NCBI GenBank assembly: GCA_902537425.1
Contig: CACBBD010000008.1
Coordinates: 1-64,000 of the forward strand
Reading direction: 5' to 3'
Length of the DNA stretch: 64,000 nucleotides
Source of the DNA: an uncultured SAR86 cluster bacterium
GTDB lineage: Bacteria > Pseudomonadota > Gammaproteobacteria > Magnimaribacterales > Magnimaribacteraceae
A program made the position numbers and the translations under genes. The stretch's first letter is position 1. The number at the start of each line of letters is the position of its first letter. Positions 36,943-46,551 of this stretch are shown in pieces. Below the pieces are notes generated by a model that had not been told where the DNA came from, did not search any database, and was given only the letters and a program-made list of their open reading frames with translations.

Positions 36943-38337
36943 ATGCGTACTGAGACAGTTCAGCGAAATACAATATTTGCTTATGGAGGGCTTGCAACTC
37001 CTTTAGCAATGATTGGCTATCCAATAGCAATCTGGCTAATTCCCTTTTATTCTGAGGTTGTAGGCATCCCTCTTTATATCATTGCCAATCTCCTGTTAAT
37101 TGCAAGGTTCACAGATGTAATTACTGATCCAATTCTTGGGCAGTTAGGTGATTCTACTAGGACTTCAATTGGAAGAAGAAAGCCTTGGATTATATTAGGC
37201 GTACCTTTGATGATGTTGGCTATTTATAAATTATTCATCCCCGGTTCAGAAGTCTCAATTGCCTACTTTGTGATTTGGATGATGCTTATGTATTTAGGTT
37301 CAACCATAATTAATATTCCTTATGGTGCATGGGGCGCTGAAATATCAACTGACTATCATCAGAGATCAAGAGTCGTCAGCGGTAGAGAGGGTTGGACTTT
37401 AATTGGTTTGTTGATTTCTGCCCTTATACCTCTTGCTATTGAAGTCTCAGGACAGGGAATAGGATTCCTGGAATCAGTAAAGAGGATGCTTGCAGCAATT
37501 TTCATTTTTCAAGATTTTTCTACTTCGGGAAAAATGTCAGATATTTTGGCGAGCATGGGGATTGGTATTGTTGTGTTGCTGCCCATCTTTGCAGCGTGGG
37601 CCATTTGGAAAGTGCCAGACCCTATGCCAAAGATTGAAAAAAAGATTCCTTTATTTGAAGGACTAAAATATGCTGCCGAAAATCCTTTACTAGTAAGAAT
37701 TTTATTAATCATTTTCTTAGTGATTGCAGGAGAGTCATTTAGAAACACTTTATCTCTCTGGTTTGTAAGAGATGTGATTGGAATTGAGACTGTTGGTGCT
37801 TCTTATGCAAGGTACTTCATTGCGGGATTAATAGGAATTCCTTTCTGGCTTTGGCTCGGTAAAACTTTGGGTAAGCATAAGGCTTTTTGTATAACTCTTG
37901 TAGGCACCGGAACAGTTAGTTTCTTATGTTTTTTTCTTGAAAGAGGCGATTTCTCTCAGTTTCATATCCTTTTTCTCCTAAAAGGATTCTGTTTTGGTGG
38001 CCTTCAATTCCTCCCCGCCTCTATGTTGGCAGATGTTGTTGACCTAGATTCTTTAAAAACTGGTGGGAGACGTGCTGGAACATTCTTTGCATTGAATGGA
38101 ATGATAGCTAAAGTATCAGCAATGATAGCCGTTTGGGCTGCGGCTATATTAGTAGACTTCTCTGGATTTGTACCAGGAATAATAAATTCAGACGATGCGA
38201 TGCTAGCTTTAAGAATTTATTATTGCTTGGGTTGTGCCGTATTTTTCCTGCCTGCTTTATTTCTAACTTGGTATTACCCTCTTACTAAGCAGAAACACAA
38301 AGAGCTTAGGATGGAACTTGAAAGTCAGAACAAATAA
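36943..38337 (+). CDS. GPH-family (MelB-like) cation symporter, substrate unknown
   Basis: 464 residues with about 12 membrane segments. The GPH/MelB signature is in the first loop: IARFTDVITDPILGQLGDSTRTSIGRRKPWI (Asp pair and GRRKPW); only the motif identity is claimed. Mid-protein, MYLGSTIINIPYGAWGAE is also characteristic. Relatives carry sugars, glucuronides or other organic anions with Na+ or H+. A strong Shine-Dalgarno AGGGGAG precedes the ATG, and TATAAT-like bases occur in the 51-base gap after leuA. No sugar-catabolic neighbour hints at the substrate. Confidence 0.85.
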   Translation: MRTETVQRNTIFAYGGLATPLAMIGYPIAIWLIPFYSEVVGIPLYIIANLLLIARFTDVITDPILGQLGDSTRTSIGRRKPWIILGVPLMMLAIYKLFIPGSEVSIAYFVIWMMLMYLGSTIINIPYGAWGAEISTDYHQRSRVVSGREGWTLIGLLISALIPLAIEVSGQGIGFLESVKRMLAAIFIFQDFSTSGKMSDILASMGIGIVVLLPIFAAWAIWKVPDPMPKIEKKIPLFEGLKYAAENPLLVRILLIIFLVIAGESFRNTLSLWFVRDVIGIETVGASYARYFIAGLIGIPFWLWLGKTLGKHKAFCITLVGTGTVSFLCFFLERGDFSQFHILFLLKGFCFGGLQFLPASMLADVVDLDSLKTGGRRAGTFFALNGMIAKVSAMIAVWAAAILVDFSGFVPGIINSDDAMLALRIYYCLGCAVFFLPALFLTWYYPLTKQKHKELRMELESQNK

Positions 38338-38341
38338 ATTT

Positions 38342-39115
38342 TTACTTAAAGTTAGGTTGCCTCTTTTCCATAAAAGCTGTGACTCCCTCGATATTATCTT
38401 CTGAACCTGTAAGAGTATTTTGGGTTTTAGCCTCTAGGTCATAAATATCGCTATAAGTGCTGTCTAAAGCCTTCCTCATTATCTGTTTTGTAAGTTTTAA
38501 AGATTGAGAAGACCTGAGACTCAATCTATCTGCCCATGACAGTGCCTCGTCTAGTAAAGCTTCACCAGGAACTACTTTATTTATTAACCCTAATTCTAAA
38601 CATCTACGAGAGTCTATTCTTTCGCCCTCTATTGCAATTTGGTATGCAAGTTTATAACCAACTGTATTGGTTAAAAACCAGTTAGCTCCTCCATCTGGAA
38701 TTAGACCAATATTACTGAAAGCTTGAAGTATATAAGCTTCTTCAGACATGATGGTTAGATCACAAGCCATTGCGTATGCACTTCCTATGCCTGCTGCAGC
38801 ACCGTTAACCGCAGATATGATAGGTTTAGGTAATGTCATTATTTCTTGTAGACTTGGTAAATACCCTTCAACTAAAGCAGCTTCGGTATCTGACCACTTG
38901 TTATCTCTTGCAGAAAGATCTGCACCCGCTGAAAAGCTTAGTCCTTCACCAGTCAAGACTATTACTCGGATATCATTATTCAATTTAGCCTCTATCAATG
39001 CTTCAAGGATATCCTCGGTCATCTTGGCATTAAATGCATTCCTTACTTCAGGCCGATTAAACTTGATCAGAGCAACAGCTCCTCTTTTTTCATAAATTAC
39101 TGTCTCTAAATTCAT
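38342..39115 (-). CDS. Enoyl-CoA hydratase/isomerase (crotonase) family, PaaG-like
   Basis: 257-residue crotonase. The oxyanion-hole segments SFSAGADL and NGAAAGIGSAYAMACDL are present. At the second catalytic region it reads FSNIGLIPDGGANWFLTNTVG, i.e. an Asp as in PaaG-type isomerases rather than the Glu of classical hydratases. It could act in ring-CoA isomerisation, fatty-acid or branched-chain metabolism; context does not decide. It ends 4 bases from the convergent symporter gene and starts 9 bases from the tilS stop. Confidence 0.85.
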   Translation of the reverse strand: MNLETVIYEKRGAVALIKFNRPEVRNAFNAKMTEDILEALIEAKLNNDIRVIVLTGEGLSFSAGADLSARDNKWSDTEAALVEGYLPSLQEIMTLPKPIISAVNGAAAGIGSAYAMACDLTIMSEEAYILQAFSNIGLIPDGGANWFLTNTVGYKLAYQIAIEGERIDSRRCLELGLINKVVPGEALLDEALSWADRLSLRSSQSLKLTKQIMRKALDSTYSDIYDLEAKTQNTLTGSEDNIEGVTAFMEKRQPNFK

Positions 39116-39124
39116 AATTACTCC

Positions 39125-40447
39125 CTATTTGTTTACACTATCATTCCATACTATAGAAATACCATTCTCATCTAAATTAGTATGAAATTCATCACAAACC
39201 CATAAATCTCCCACTGCAGCTATCTGACCATTTATGTAGATTAATGGGATAGAATTCCTTTTCCAATCTGGTATCTCAAATTCTTGAAATAGATTCTTTA
39301 TTTTTTGACTCTTGTCTCTTCCAAAAGGCTTACATCTCTCTCCTCCAACTCTAGCCTTTATAATTACATCATCTTTGAGATACTTTTTAGCCAATCCTTT
39401 TCCATAGGATTCTTGAGTTGAAAGTTCTCCAGAAGGAATTTTTATGGATTTTTTTAAATCCCAATTGACTCTTAAATTTTCTGGTAAAGGTCTCACTAAA
39501 CCTTGATCTAATATTCTTATCTCTTTTGAAGATACAATAATTCTTATTTCAGTGTTAAGTGAGTCTGAATGAATAATAAAACTACTTGATTCTGGAGATG
39601 GATCTGAGATTGAGGATAAGATCTGAAAAATTAATTTTGACGAAACATAAAAATCATTTTCGTTATTTAGCCAAAAAACTATTGCATTTTTCTGCCTCTC
39701 ATTAGATAAAGATTTCAATCTTTTCATATTTATCTTATCTTTACTTGCATCAATACTATCTAAATCCTCTCTAGCGACTTCTGTAAGTATCTTCTGATTC
39801 CATTTGGCCTCTGATGAAAGCTTGCCTATTGATTTACCGATAGAAGGCCATCGAGAAATAATTTTTGGCATCAATTCATTTCTAATCATATTTCTAGAAA
39901 ATCTAGATTCTCTATTAGAGTTGTCTTCAACCCAAGTAAGATTATGTTCTTGGGCGTATTTGAGTATTTCCCTTTTTTTATTTTCTAAAAAGGGTCTATA
40001 AAAGTTTATGTCCCGAACTTTAGAAATTTCTTTAATTCCTTGTAAACCTTTGATGCCCGTTCCCCTAAAAAGTCTAAATAAAACTGTCTCAATGTGATCA
40101 TCTAAATGATGACCCGTAATAATCAAATCATTGTGATCTGCCCAGCTTTTAAATGCTTCGTGCCGTTTATTTCTTAAGATGTCTTCTGAGATTTTATCTA
40201 AATCTTTGAGTTTCCAGGATTTAAAATTAATACCCAATCCAGCTGCAATTTGAGCAGAGAATTCTTCCCACTTATCTGAATCATTATTGATACCATGATT
40301 AACGTGTAGGGCTGTAATCCTGTCTTTTTGTATATCTTGTTCTGAGATAAGTTTAAGAAGTACAGATGAGTCTAGACCTCCTGAAAAAGCAATGCCTAAT
40401 TTATTATAGTCATTAAGAATTTTACTATTTAAAATTAAATGTGCCAT
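39125..40447 (-). CDS. tilS: tRNA(Ile)-lysidine synthase
   Basis: Converts C34 of tRNA-Ile(CAU) to lysidine, allowing AUA decoding. N-type ATP pyrophosphatase with the PP-loop AFSGGLDSSVLL (about 18-29), the HVNHGI motif near 50, GHHLDDHIETVLFRLFRGTG, and TilS-specific C-terminal domains ending with RVGGERCKPFGRDKSQKIKNLFQEF. 440 residues, close to E. coli (432). It shares one base with the upstream accA stop. AUA is common in this AT-rich genome, so the enzyme should be essential. Confidence 0.96.
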   Translation of the reverse strand: MAHLILNSKILNDYNKLGIAFSGGLDSSVLLKLISEQDIQKDRITALHVNHGINNDSDKWEEFSAQIAAGLGINFKSWKLKDLDKISEDILRNKRHEAFKSWADHNDLIITGHHLDDHIETVLFRLFRGTGIKGLQGIKEISKVRDINFYRPFLENKKREILKYAQEHNLTWVEDNSNRESRFSRNMIRNELMPKIISRWPSIGKSIGKLSSEAKWNQKILTEVAREDLDSIDASKDKINMKRLKSLSNERQKNAIVFWLNNENDFYVSSKLIFQILSSISDPSPESSSFIIHSDSLNTEIRIIVSSKEIRILDQGLVRPLPENLRVNWDLKKSIKIPSGELSTQESYGKGLAKKYLKDDVIIKARVGGERCKPFGRDKSQKIKNLFQEFEIPDWKRNSIPLIYINGQIAAVGDLWVCDEFHTNLDENGISIVWNDSVNK

Positions 40448-41394
40448 TAGATAGATCCATAGCTCATTAACCTTTTGTATCTCTTATCAAGAAGTGAATC
40501 GATAGACATATTAGTTAACTCATCTAAGTTTTTGATTAAAACCTTAGATAAATTCGATGATGCCTGATCAAAACTTCTATGTGCACCACCCAAAGGTTCC
40601 GGAATAACTTCATCTATCAAACCCAAATCATAGACACTTTCCGCATTTAATTTCATAGCCTCTGCAGCAAGATCTGCTTTGGTGGTGTCTCTCCAGACAA
40701 TACTTGCGCAAGCTTCAGGTGATGCAACTGAATAAGTAGAATGCTCAAGCATAGATATATGATCTCCTACACCTAACGCAAGAGCTCCACCAGATCCACC
40801 CTCACCTACAACATTAACAATTATTGGAGTTTTTAATGAAGACATAACTCTCAAGTTGTGAGCTATGGCCTCACTTTGACCTCTTTCTTCGCTATCAATG
40901 CCTGGATAGGCTCCAGGTGTATCGACAAGGGTAACTATTGGAAGTGAGAATCTCTCTGCTAACTCCATTAACCTGCAAGCTTTTCGGTAACCTTCTGGTT
41001 GAGACATTCCAAAATTATGTAAAATCTTTTCTTCAGTCGTCCTGCCCTTCTCATGCCCTATAAACATAACTTTATATTCACCAATAGAACCTATCCCGCC
41101 TATGACAGCTCTATCATCTGAGAAATGCCTATCGCCATGGAGCTCATCAAATTCATCAGAAATTCTTTCGATATAATCTAAGAAATGAGGTCTTTCGGGA
41201 TGTCTTGCAACTTGAACATTTTGCCAAGGAGTTAAGTTAGAATAAATTTTTTCGGTAGTCTTCAAGATAGATTCATTGAGTCTAATAACTTCTGTCTGTA
41301 TAGACTCCTCATCTAAATCTGAATCTTTTAGATCTAAAACTTGTTGCTCAAGATCAGCAATAGGTTGTTCGAAATCTAGATAACTTTTTAGCAT
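40447..41394 (-). CDS. accA: Acetyl-CoA carboxylase carboxyltransferase subunit alpha
   Basis: Transfers CO2 from carboxybiotin to acetyl-CoA with AccD, first step of fatty-acid synthesis. 315 residues (E. coli 319). An N-terminal helical segment is followed by a crotonase-like core with NVQVARHPERPHFLDYI, GRTTEEKILHNFGM, LVDTPGAYPGIDSEERGQSEAIA and GEGGSGGALALGVGD. It sits 9 bases downstream of dnaE and abuts tilS, as in the E. coli/Pseudomonas dnaE-accA-tilS order (ldcC of E. coli is absent, which is normal outside enterics). Confidence 0.98.
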   Translation of the reverse strand: MLKSYLDFEQPIADLEQQVLDLKDSDLDEESIQTEVIRLNESILKTTEKIYSNLTPWQNVQVARHPERPHFLDYIERISDEFDELHGDRHFSDDRAVIGGIGSIGEYKVMFIGHEKGRTTEEKILHNFGMSQPEGYRKACRLMELAERFSLPIVTLVDTPGAYPGIDSEERGQSEAIAHNLRVMSSLKTPIIVNVVGEGGSGGALALGVGDHISMLEHSTYSVASPEACASIVWRDTTKADLAAEAMKLNAESVYDLGLIDEVIPEPLGGAHRSFDQASSNLSKVLIKNLDELTNMSIDSLLDKRYKRLMSYGSI

Positions 41395-41403
41395 TTGGGA
41401 TAC

Positions 41404-44400
41404 TTAATTCATATGATATTGGCTATGATAAACTAACTTGACATTTTCGGGTCCAAAACGTTTGCTCAAGGCCTTTATTGAAGAATCATCAAGTTTGACT
41501 GAAAAATTACTTGGCAGAACTATATCTGCTAATGCTGACTCTCCTTTGTACGATATTAAAACTTCATTACCTTGACTGCTATTTGCTATTAATTTTAAAG
41601 AATTAACAACCTCTTCTGAGCTCATGTCATTATTTTCAATATCTATTTTAATGTTCTTTACATACTCATAACGTGCTTGATCAAAAGTTAAAATCTTATC
41701 GGCAATCATTTTATGTTTCGCAAAGTTTGAATATTCATCCTTCTCGATCATACCCTCAACAACTAAAACTTGTCCTTTTTTAAGCAAGCCCCTATATTTT
41801 TCAAACACATCTGCCCAGATCGAGACTTCTATTTTCGAAGAACCATCATCTAAAGTCGCGAAAGCAAATCGACCTCTTTTACCCTGTCTTACATTAAACT
41901 GTATTAAACATCCTGCGATTCTTTGCGTGTGTTCTTCGGTTTGAAGTTCAGAAATGAAAAAACCACACATATTCCTAACCTCTTTCTTTTTACTTTCTAG
42001 AGGATGAGAATCTAAATAAAAACCTAAAGCACTCCACTCCGATGATACTTCATCAAATTCTATGTCATCATTAACATTATCCTCTGCAGGAGAAATAATT
42101 TCTTCTCCAAAAAGATCTTGAATATTGCTCTTATTCCTCTCAGAAGCCTGTTCTGCATTCTTAAGATAAGAATCAATTCTTCTAAAGAGATCTTCCCTTT
42201 TTCCGAAAGAGTCCATGGCACCTGAACCAATCAATGTAGTTAAAATTCTTCTATTTATTCTGTTAGATCCAATTCTCATACAGAAATCATGCATATCTTT
42301 GAATTGTTCAATATTGCGTTGAGATACTATTTGTTCTACTAAAGATTCACCTATACCTTTGATTGCGCCCAAACCATATAAGATAGTTCTTGAGTCTAGG
42401 TCTTCAAATCTATATGAGCTCCTATTTATATCAGGTTTCTCAACTGATAATCCTATGTTTCTGCAATCATCTACAAATAATTGAATATTATCTGTATTTC
42501 CTAAATCACATGATAAAACTGAAGCCATAAATTCAGCAGGAAAATGAGTTTTAAGCCATGCAGTTTGATAGGCAATAAGTGCATAACCTACGGAATGAGA
42601 TCTATTGAAACCGTAACCTGCAAATTGCTCAATTTGGTCAAATAGATTAGCAGCATATCTTTCGTTTACATCTTTCTTAACTGCTCCATCTACAAATGTG
42701 GACCTCAGACTTTCCATTTCTTCTTTCTTCTTTTTCCCCATAGCCCTCCGCAAGATATCTGCTTGGCCGAGAGAGAAACCCGAGAGTTCCTGAGCTATCT
42801 GCATTACCTGTTCTTGATAAACTATTACTCCATAAGTGGTACTAAGTATTTTTTTTACTGATTCATGACCATAGGTAACTTCTTCCCTACCATGCTTTCT
42901 ATTGATATAGGAATCTACCATATTCATGCCCAAGGCGCCTGGCCGATACAAAGCATTCATGCTTACAATGTCTTCAAAATCATTAGGTACTAATTGTTTT
43001 AAGTAGTCCCTCATACCTCTTGATTCAAGCTGAAATATACCGGTAGTTTCACCTCTTTGCAGTAATTCGAAAGTTTCTGAATCTTTCAAAGATAAATTAT
43101 CAATATTTATGTGATCTTGCTCGTTTTTGGCCTTTGCGTTAATTCGTCTTACAGATTGATCTATTATCGTAAGAGTTTTCAGACCAAGAAAATCAAATTT
43201 AACTAAACCTGCAGACTCAACATCGCCCATATCAAATTGTGATGCTACTGTTCCTTTATCAGAATCTAAAAACAGAGGTGTAAAATCTGTCAAAGCTGTT
43301 GGAGCTATAACTACTCCAGCTGCGTGAGTTCCAACACTCCTTGATAAACCTTCCAACTTGAGTGCCATATCAAAAACTTCTTTTGATTCATCAGACTCAT
43401 CGATAATCTCTTTGAATTGCTTATCCTTATATGCCTCTTCAAGACTTATTCCTAAAACATCTGGTATTGCTTTTGCAAGTCTATCGCCAAATCCATAAGG
43501 TTTGCCTAATACTCGAACTACATCACGTAATACAGCCCTTGCGGCCATTGTTCCTCTAGTACTTATCTGTGCTACTGAATCTTTACCATATTTGTTTGTG
43601 ACATATTCTAGAACCTTGTCTCTACCCTCAATGCAAAAATCTATATCGAAATCAGGATTACTAACTCGCTCTGGATTAAGAAATCTCTCAAATAAAAGAT
43701 CATATTTGATAGGATCAATAGCCGTTATACCTAGGGCATAGGCGACTATAGATCCAGCGCCAGAACCTCTACCAGGACCAACAGGAATATCATTCTTTTG
43801 AGCCCAATTCACAAAATCAGCTACGATTAAAAAATAACCTGCGAAGTCTAGCTTACAGATCATATCTAATTCATATTCTAGTCTCTTTACATAAGTATGT
43901 TCATCCAGTTCATAAGAATCGGCGGACACTTTAAGGTCTTCTATTCTTTTTAGTAGGCCTTCATTTGAAATTTTTCTTAAGAATTCTTCTCTAGAGTAGT
44001 CATTTGGAACTTCAAAATCAGGGAGATAAAATTTTCCTAACTCCAAGTCGATGTTACATTTTTCCGAGATTTTTACGGTATTTAACAGTGCTTCAGGTAT
44101 GTCAGAAAATAACTCAAACATCTCCTCTTTACTTCTAAAAAATTGCTCTTCTGTATAATTTTTAGGTCTTCTTGGATCATCCAGAATATCACCTCTTTGA
44201 ATACAAACTCTAGCCTCATGGGCTTCAAAATCAGAAGGAGAAATATCAGGATCAACCGCTTCTAAAAACCTTACATTATTTGTAGCAACAACAGGAATGT
44301 CCATTCTTGAAGCAAACCTCAATACTGCTTCGTTGTATTCTTTTTCATTAGGCTTTCCCGTTCTTTGAACTTCAATAAAAAAATTATCCTTATAAATCTT

Positions 44401-44883
44401 TTTGAAGAAGTCTATACGAGACTCCGTCAATTGCTTATTTCCTGCCAATATTGAATTCCCAATATGTCCTTCCAAGCCTCCCGATAAAGCTATTATTCCT
44501 TCTGAAAATTCTGCAAGCCAATTAAAAAGAACAATGGGATCACCTTTTACTTGACCTTCAACATAAGCTTTAGAAACTAACTTTGTTAAATTTATATAGC
44601 CTTGTTTATTCGTAGCTAAAAGCACAATGGGAGCTGAAATTGAGTTTTTATCTTTTGCTACATTTATTTCCGAACCTATAATAGGTTTAATGCCTCTGCT
44701 TCTTGCAGATCTATAGAATTCAATTAATCCAAAGAGATTAGTTAGATCAGTCAATGCAACAGAGTGAAATCCATGGTCAACAGAACGATCTAGTAAATCA
44801 TCAACTCTTATGATCCCGTCAACTAAAGAGTATTCCGAGTGGACATGAAGATGAACAAAATCTAAATTATCTAGTTGATTCAT
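41404..44883 (-). CDS. dnaE: DNA polymerase III alpha subunit
   Basis: Replicative polymerase catalytic subunit. 1159 residues, equal to E. coli DnaE (1160). The N-terminal PHP domain starts FVHLHVHSEYSLVDG. The palm contains GRGSGAGSIVAYALGIT and the catalytic Asp pair in PDFDIDFC. The thumb/finger region has TTGIFQLESRGM. HhH, OB-fold (AGCLIQFNVRQGKRGRFAF) and a C-terminal tau-binding segment complete it. It lies between rnhB (17-base overlap at its start) and accA. Confidence 0.98.
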   Translation of the reverse strand: MNQLDNLDFVHLHVHSEYSLVDGIIRVDDLLDRSVDHGFHSVALTDLTNLFGLIEFYRSARSRGIKPIIGSEINVAKDKNSISAPIVLLATNKQGYINLTKLVSKAYVEGQVKGDPIVLFNWLAEFSEGIIALSGGLEGHIGNSILAGNKQLTESRIDFFKKIYKDNFFIEVQRTGKPNEKEYNEAVLRFASRMDIPVVATNNVRFLEAVDPDISPSDFEAHEARVCIQRGDILDDPRRPKNYTEEQFFRSKEEMFELFSDIPEALLNTVKISEKCNIDLELGKFYLPDFEVPNDYSREEFLRKISNEGLLKRIEDLKVSADSYELDEHTYVKRLEYELDMICKLDFAGYFLIVADFVNWAQKNDIPVGPGRGSGAGSIVAYALGITAIDPIKYDLLFERFLNPERVSNPDFDIDFCIEGRDKVLEYVTNKYGKDSVAQISTRGTMAARAVLRDVVRVLGKPYGFGDRLAKAIPDVLGISLEEAYKDKQFKEIIDESDESKEVFDMALKLEGLSRSVGTHAAGVVIAPTALTDFTPLFLDSDKGTVASQFDMGDVESAGLVKFDFLGLKTLTIIDQSVRRINAKAKNEQDHINIDNLSLKDSETFELLQRGETTGIFQLESRGMRDYLKQLVPNDFEDIVSMNALYRPGALGMNMVDSYINRKHGREEVTYGHESVKKILSTTYGVIVYQEQVMQIAQELSGFSLGQADILRRAMGKKKKEEMESLRSTFVDGAVKKDVNERYAANLFDQIEQFAGYGFNRSHSVGYALIAYQTAWLKTHFPAEFMASVLSCDLGNTDNIQLFVDDCRNIGLSVEKPDINRSSYRFEDLDSRTILYGLGAIKGIGESLVEQIVSQRNIEQFKDMHDFCMRIGSNRINRRILTTLIGSGAMDSFGKREDLFRRIDSYLKNAEQASERNKSNIQDLFGEEIISPAEDNVNDDIEFDEVSSEWSALGFYLDSHPLESKKKEVRNMCGFFISELQTEEHTQRIAGCLIQFNVRQGKRGRFAFATLDDGSSKIEVSIWADVFEKYRGLLKKGQVLVVEGMIEKDEYSNFAKHKMIADKILTFDQARYEYVKNIKIDIENNDMSSEEVVNSLKLIANSSQGNEVLISYKGESALADIVLPSNFSVKLDDSSIKALSKRFGPENVKLVYHSQYHMN

Positions 44884-45436
44884 GAATATTTTTTACTGGC
44901 CTAAAACTTAACCTATGCTCTAAAGTTATACCATATGATTCTAATGCTTCTAGGTGCATCTTTGTAGGATAACCTTTGTTTTGTTTAAAACCATATTCTG
45001 GAAAGGAGTTATCTAATTTCTTCATATAATTATCTCTATAAACTTTTGCAAGGATTGAAGCAGCCATAATATTCTCATTTGACTGATCTCCTTTAATTAT
45101 TGTCCTAACTTTCAAATCCGTTTCAGGTGAAAACTGGCCATCGACAGATATTAGATCGGGTATTACATCTAAGCTATCTATTGCTCTACTCATAGCTAAC
45201 AAAGATGCTCTAAGAATATTAATTTCATCGACCTCTTTTACTGAACTCATTCCTATAGACCATGAAATAGCATTGACTTTAATATCTTCTGCTATAATTT
45301 CCCGTCTCTTCTCAGAAATCTTTTTTGAGTCATCTAGATCAGATACTGAATGTTTCTCGCCTAATATAACTGCTGCTGCAAAAACTGGACCTGCTATGGG
45401 ACCTCTTCCTGCTTCATCAACTCCAGCTTCAATCAA
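44867..45436 (-). CDS. rnhB: Ribonuclease HII
   Basis: Cleaves the RNA strand at single ribonucleotides in DNA. 189 residues: catalytic Asp6-Glu7 in GVDEAGRGPIAGPV, then DSKKISEKRRE, the third acidic site in ISVDGQF and the substrate-sensing SILAKVYRD. The start is TTG at 45436, overlapping the lpxB stop by 4 bases (TTGA), a coupled arrangement. The 3' end overlaps the dnaE start by 17 bases. The order lpxA-lpxB-rnhB-dnaE is conserved across gammaproteobacteria. Confidence 0.96.
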   Translation of the reverse strand: MIEAGVDEAGRGPIAGPVFAAAVILGEKHSVSDLDDSKKISEKRREIIAEDIKVNAISWSIGMSSVKEVDEINILRASLLAMSRAIDSLDVIPDLISVDGQFSPETDLKVRTIIKGDQSNENIMAASILAKVYRDNYMKKLDNSFPEYGFKQNKGYPTKMHLEALESYGITLEHRLSFRPVKNIHESTR

Positions 45437-46551
45437 TTTAATAATTTTAAAACCTCAACAGATGCCTTATCTGCTCCCCCGGCCTTCAGCTTTTCTTTTA
45501 TAAAAGTAAAATCATTTCTATAGAATTCAATGCCTCTATCCTCTAGTAAATTTAAAGAAGAGATAATCTTTTCTAAAGTTGCTTCAGACTGCAATAGCTC
45601 AGGTAAAATCTTCTTGCCTAAAATAAGATTTGGTAGAGAAAAAGAGTCAATATGAAGCAAAGGTTTAATTAGCAAATAAGACAGCCAATTAGTTTTATAT
45701 ACAGCTATACAAGGTGTGAATGACAACGCAGCCTCCAAGGTTGCTGTTCCAGATGTAATAATTGCCATAGAGGATTTCTTTAATATTTCTTGGGAATTTT
45801 CATATGTAATATTAATGAATTCCTCGATATCTTCCTTAAAAAGGTCTAAATGGGAAGGATTAGATAATGGCATAAAAAATTCGTACTTTGGATTCACTAA
45901 TTTAAGTTCCTTTGCCGCTTTAATCATTAAATCACCCATTAGTAAAATTTCTGAAGTCCTGCTTCCTGGTAATAACGCAATGCTATTTTGGACTTTGGAT
46001 TCTATTTCTATATTAGTAATATCAATTTTGTAAGACAGAGGATGTCCTACATAACTTGTCTTAATCTTAGAGTTGGAATAAGCAGTCTCCTCAAAAGGAA
46101 AAAGGGTTAAAACAGAATCTATTGAACTTTCCATTGATTTTATGCGGCCTTTTCGCCACGCCCAAACTGATGGACTTACGTATTGTATTGTCTTGATTCC
46201 AAGATTATTTTTCAAAAATTTTGCAATGGGAAGATTGAAATCAGGTGAGTCGATGCCAATAAAAATGTCGGGATTTTGTTGGAGCAAATATTTTTTTAAA
46301 CCCTTTCTAAGTTTTAATAATTTTCTTAAATTTAATAAAGGTTCAATTATACCCATTACGGATATCTCACTCATATCAAAGTAAGATTCAAGTCCTTCAG
46401 TTGTCATCTTCGAACCCCCAACTCCTACAAATTCAATTGAAGGATTAATTGATTTCAAGGATTTCATCAAAGGTGCGCCTAATTCGTCACCAGACCTCTC
46501 ACCTGCTACTATTGCGATCTTTATAGGAGTATTTACTAGGGTATTCCCCAT
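45433..46551 (-). CDS. lpxB: Lipid-A-disaccharide synthase
   Basis: Joins UDP-diacylglucosamine and lipid X to form the lipid A disaccharide at the inner membrane. GT-B-like GT19 family, 372 residues, with IAIVAGERSGDELGA at the N-terminus, VGVGGSKM, GIDSPDFNL, YVSPSVWAWRKGRI and ALLPGSRTSEI. The ATG at 46551 overlaps the lpxA stop by one base (TGATG); a TTG one codon earlier (46554) is also possible but less likely. Part of lpxD-fabZ-lpxA-lpxB. Confidence 0.96.
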   Translation of the reverse strand: MGNTLVNTPIKIAIVAGERSGDELGAPLMKSLKSINPSIEFVGVGGSKMTTEGLESYFDMSEISVMGIIEPLLNLRKLLKLRKGLKKYLLQQNPDIFIGIDSPDFNLPIAKFLKNNLGIKTIQYVSPSVWAWRKGRIKSMESSIDSVLTLFPFEETAYSNSKIKTSYVGHPLSYKIDITNIEIESKVQNSIALLPGSRTSEILLMGDLMIKAAKELKLVNPKYEFFMPLSNPSHLDLFKEDIEEFINITYENSQEILKKSSMAIITSGTATLEAALSFTPCIAVYKTNWLSYLLIKPLLHIDSFSLPNLILGKKILPELLQSEATLEKIISSLNLLEDRGIEFYRNDFTFIKEKLKAGGADKASVEVLKLLN

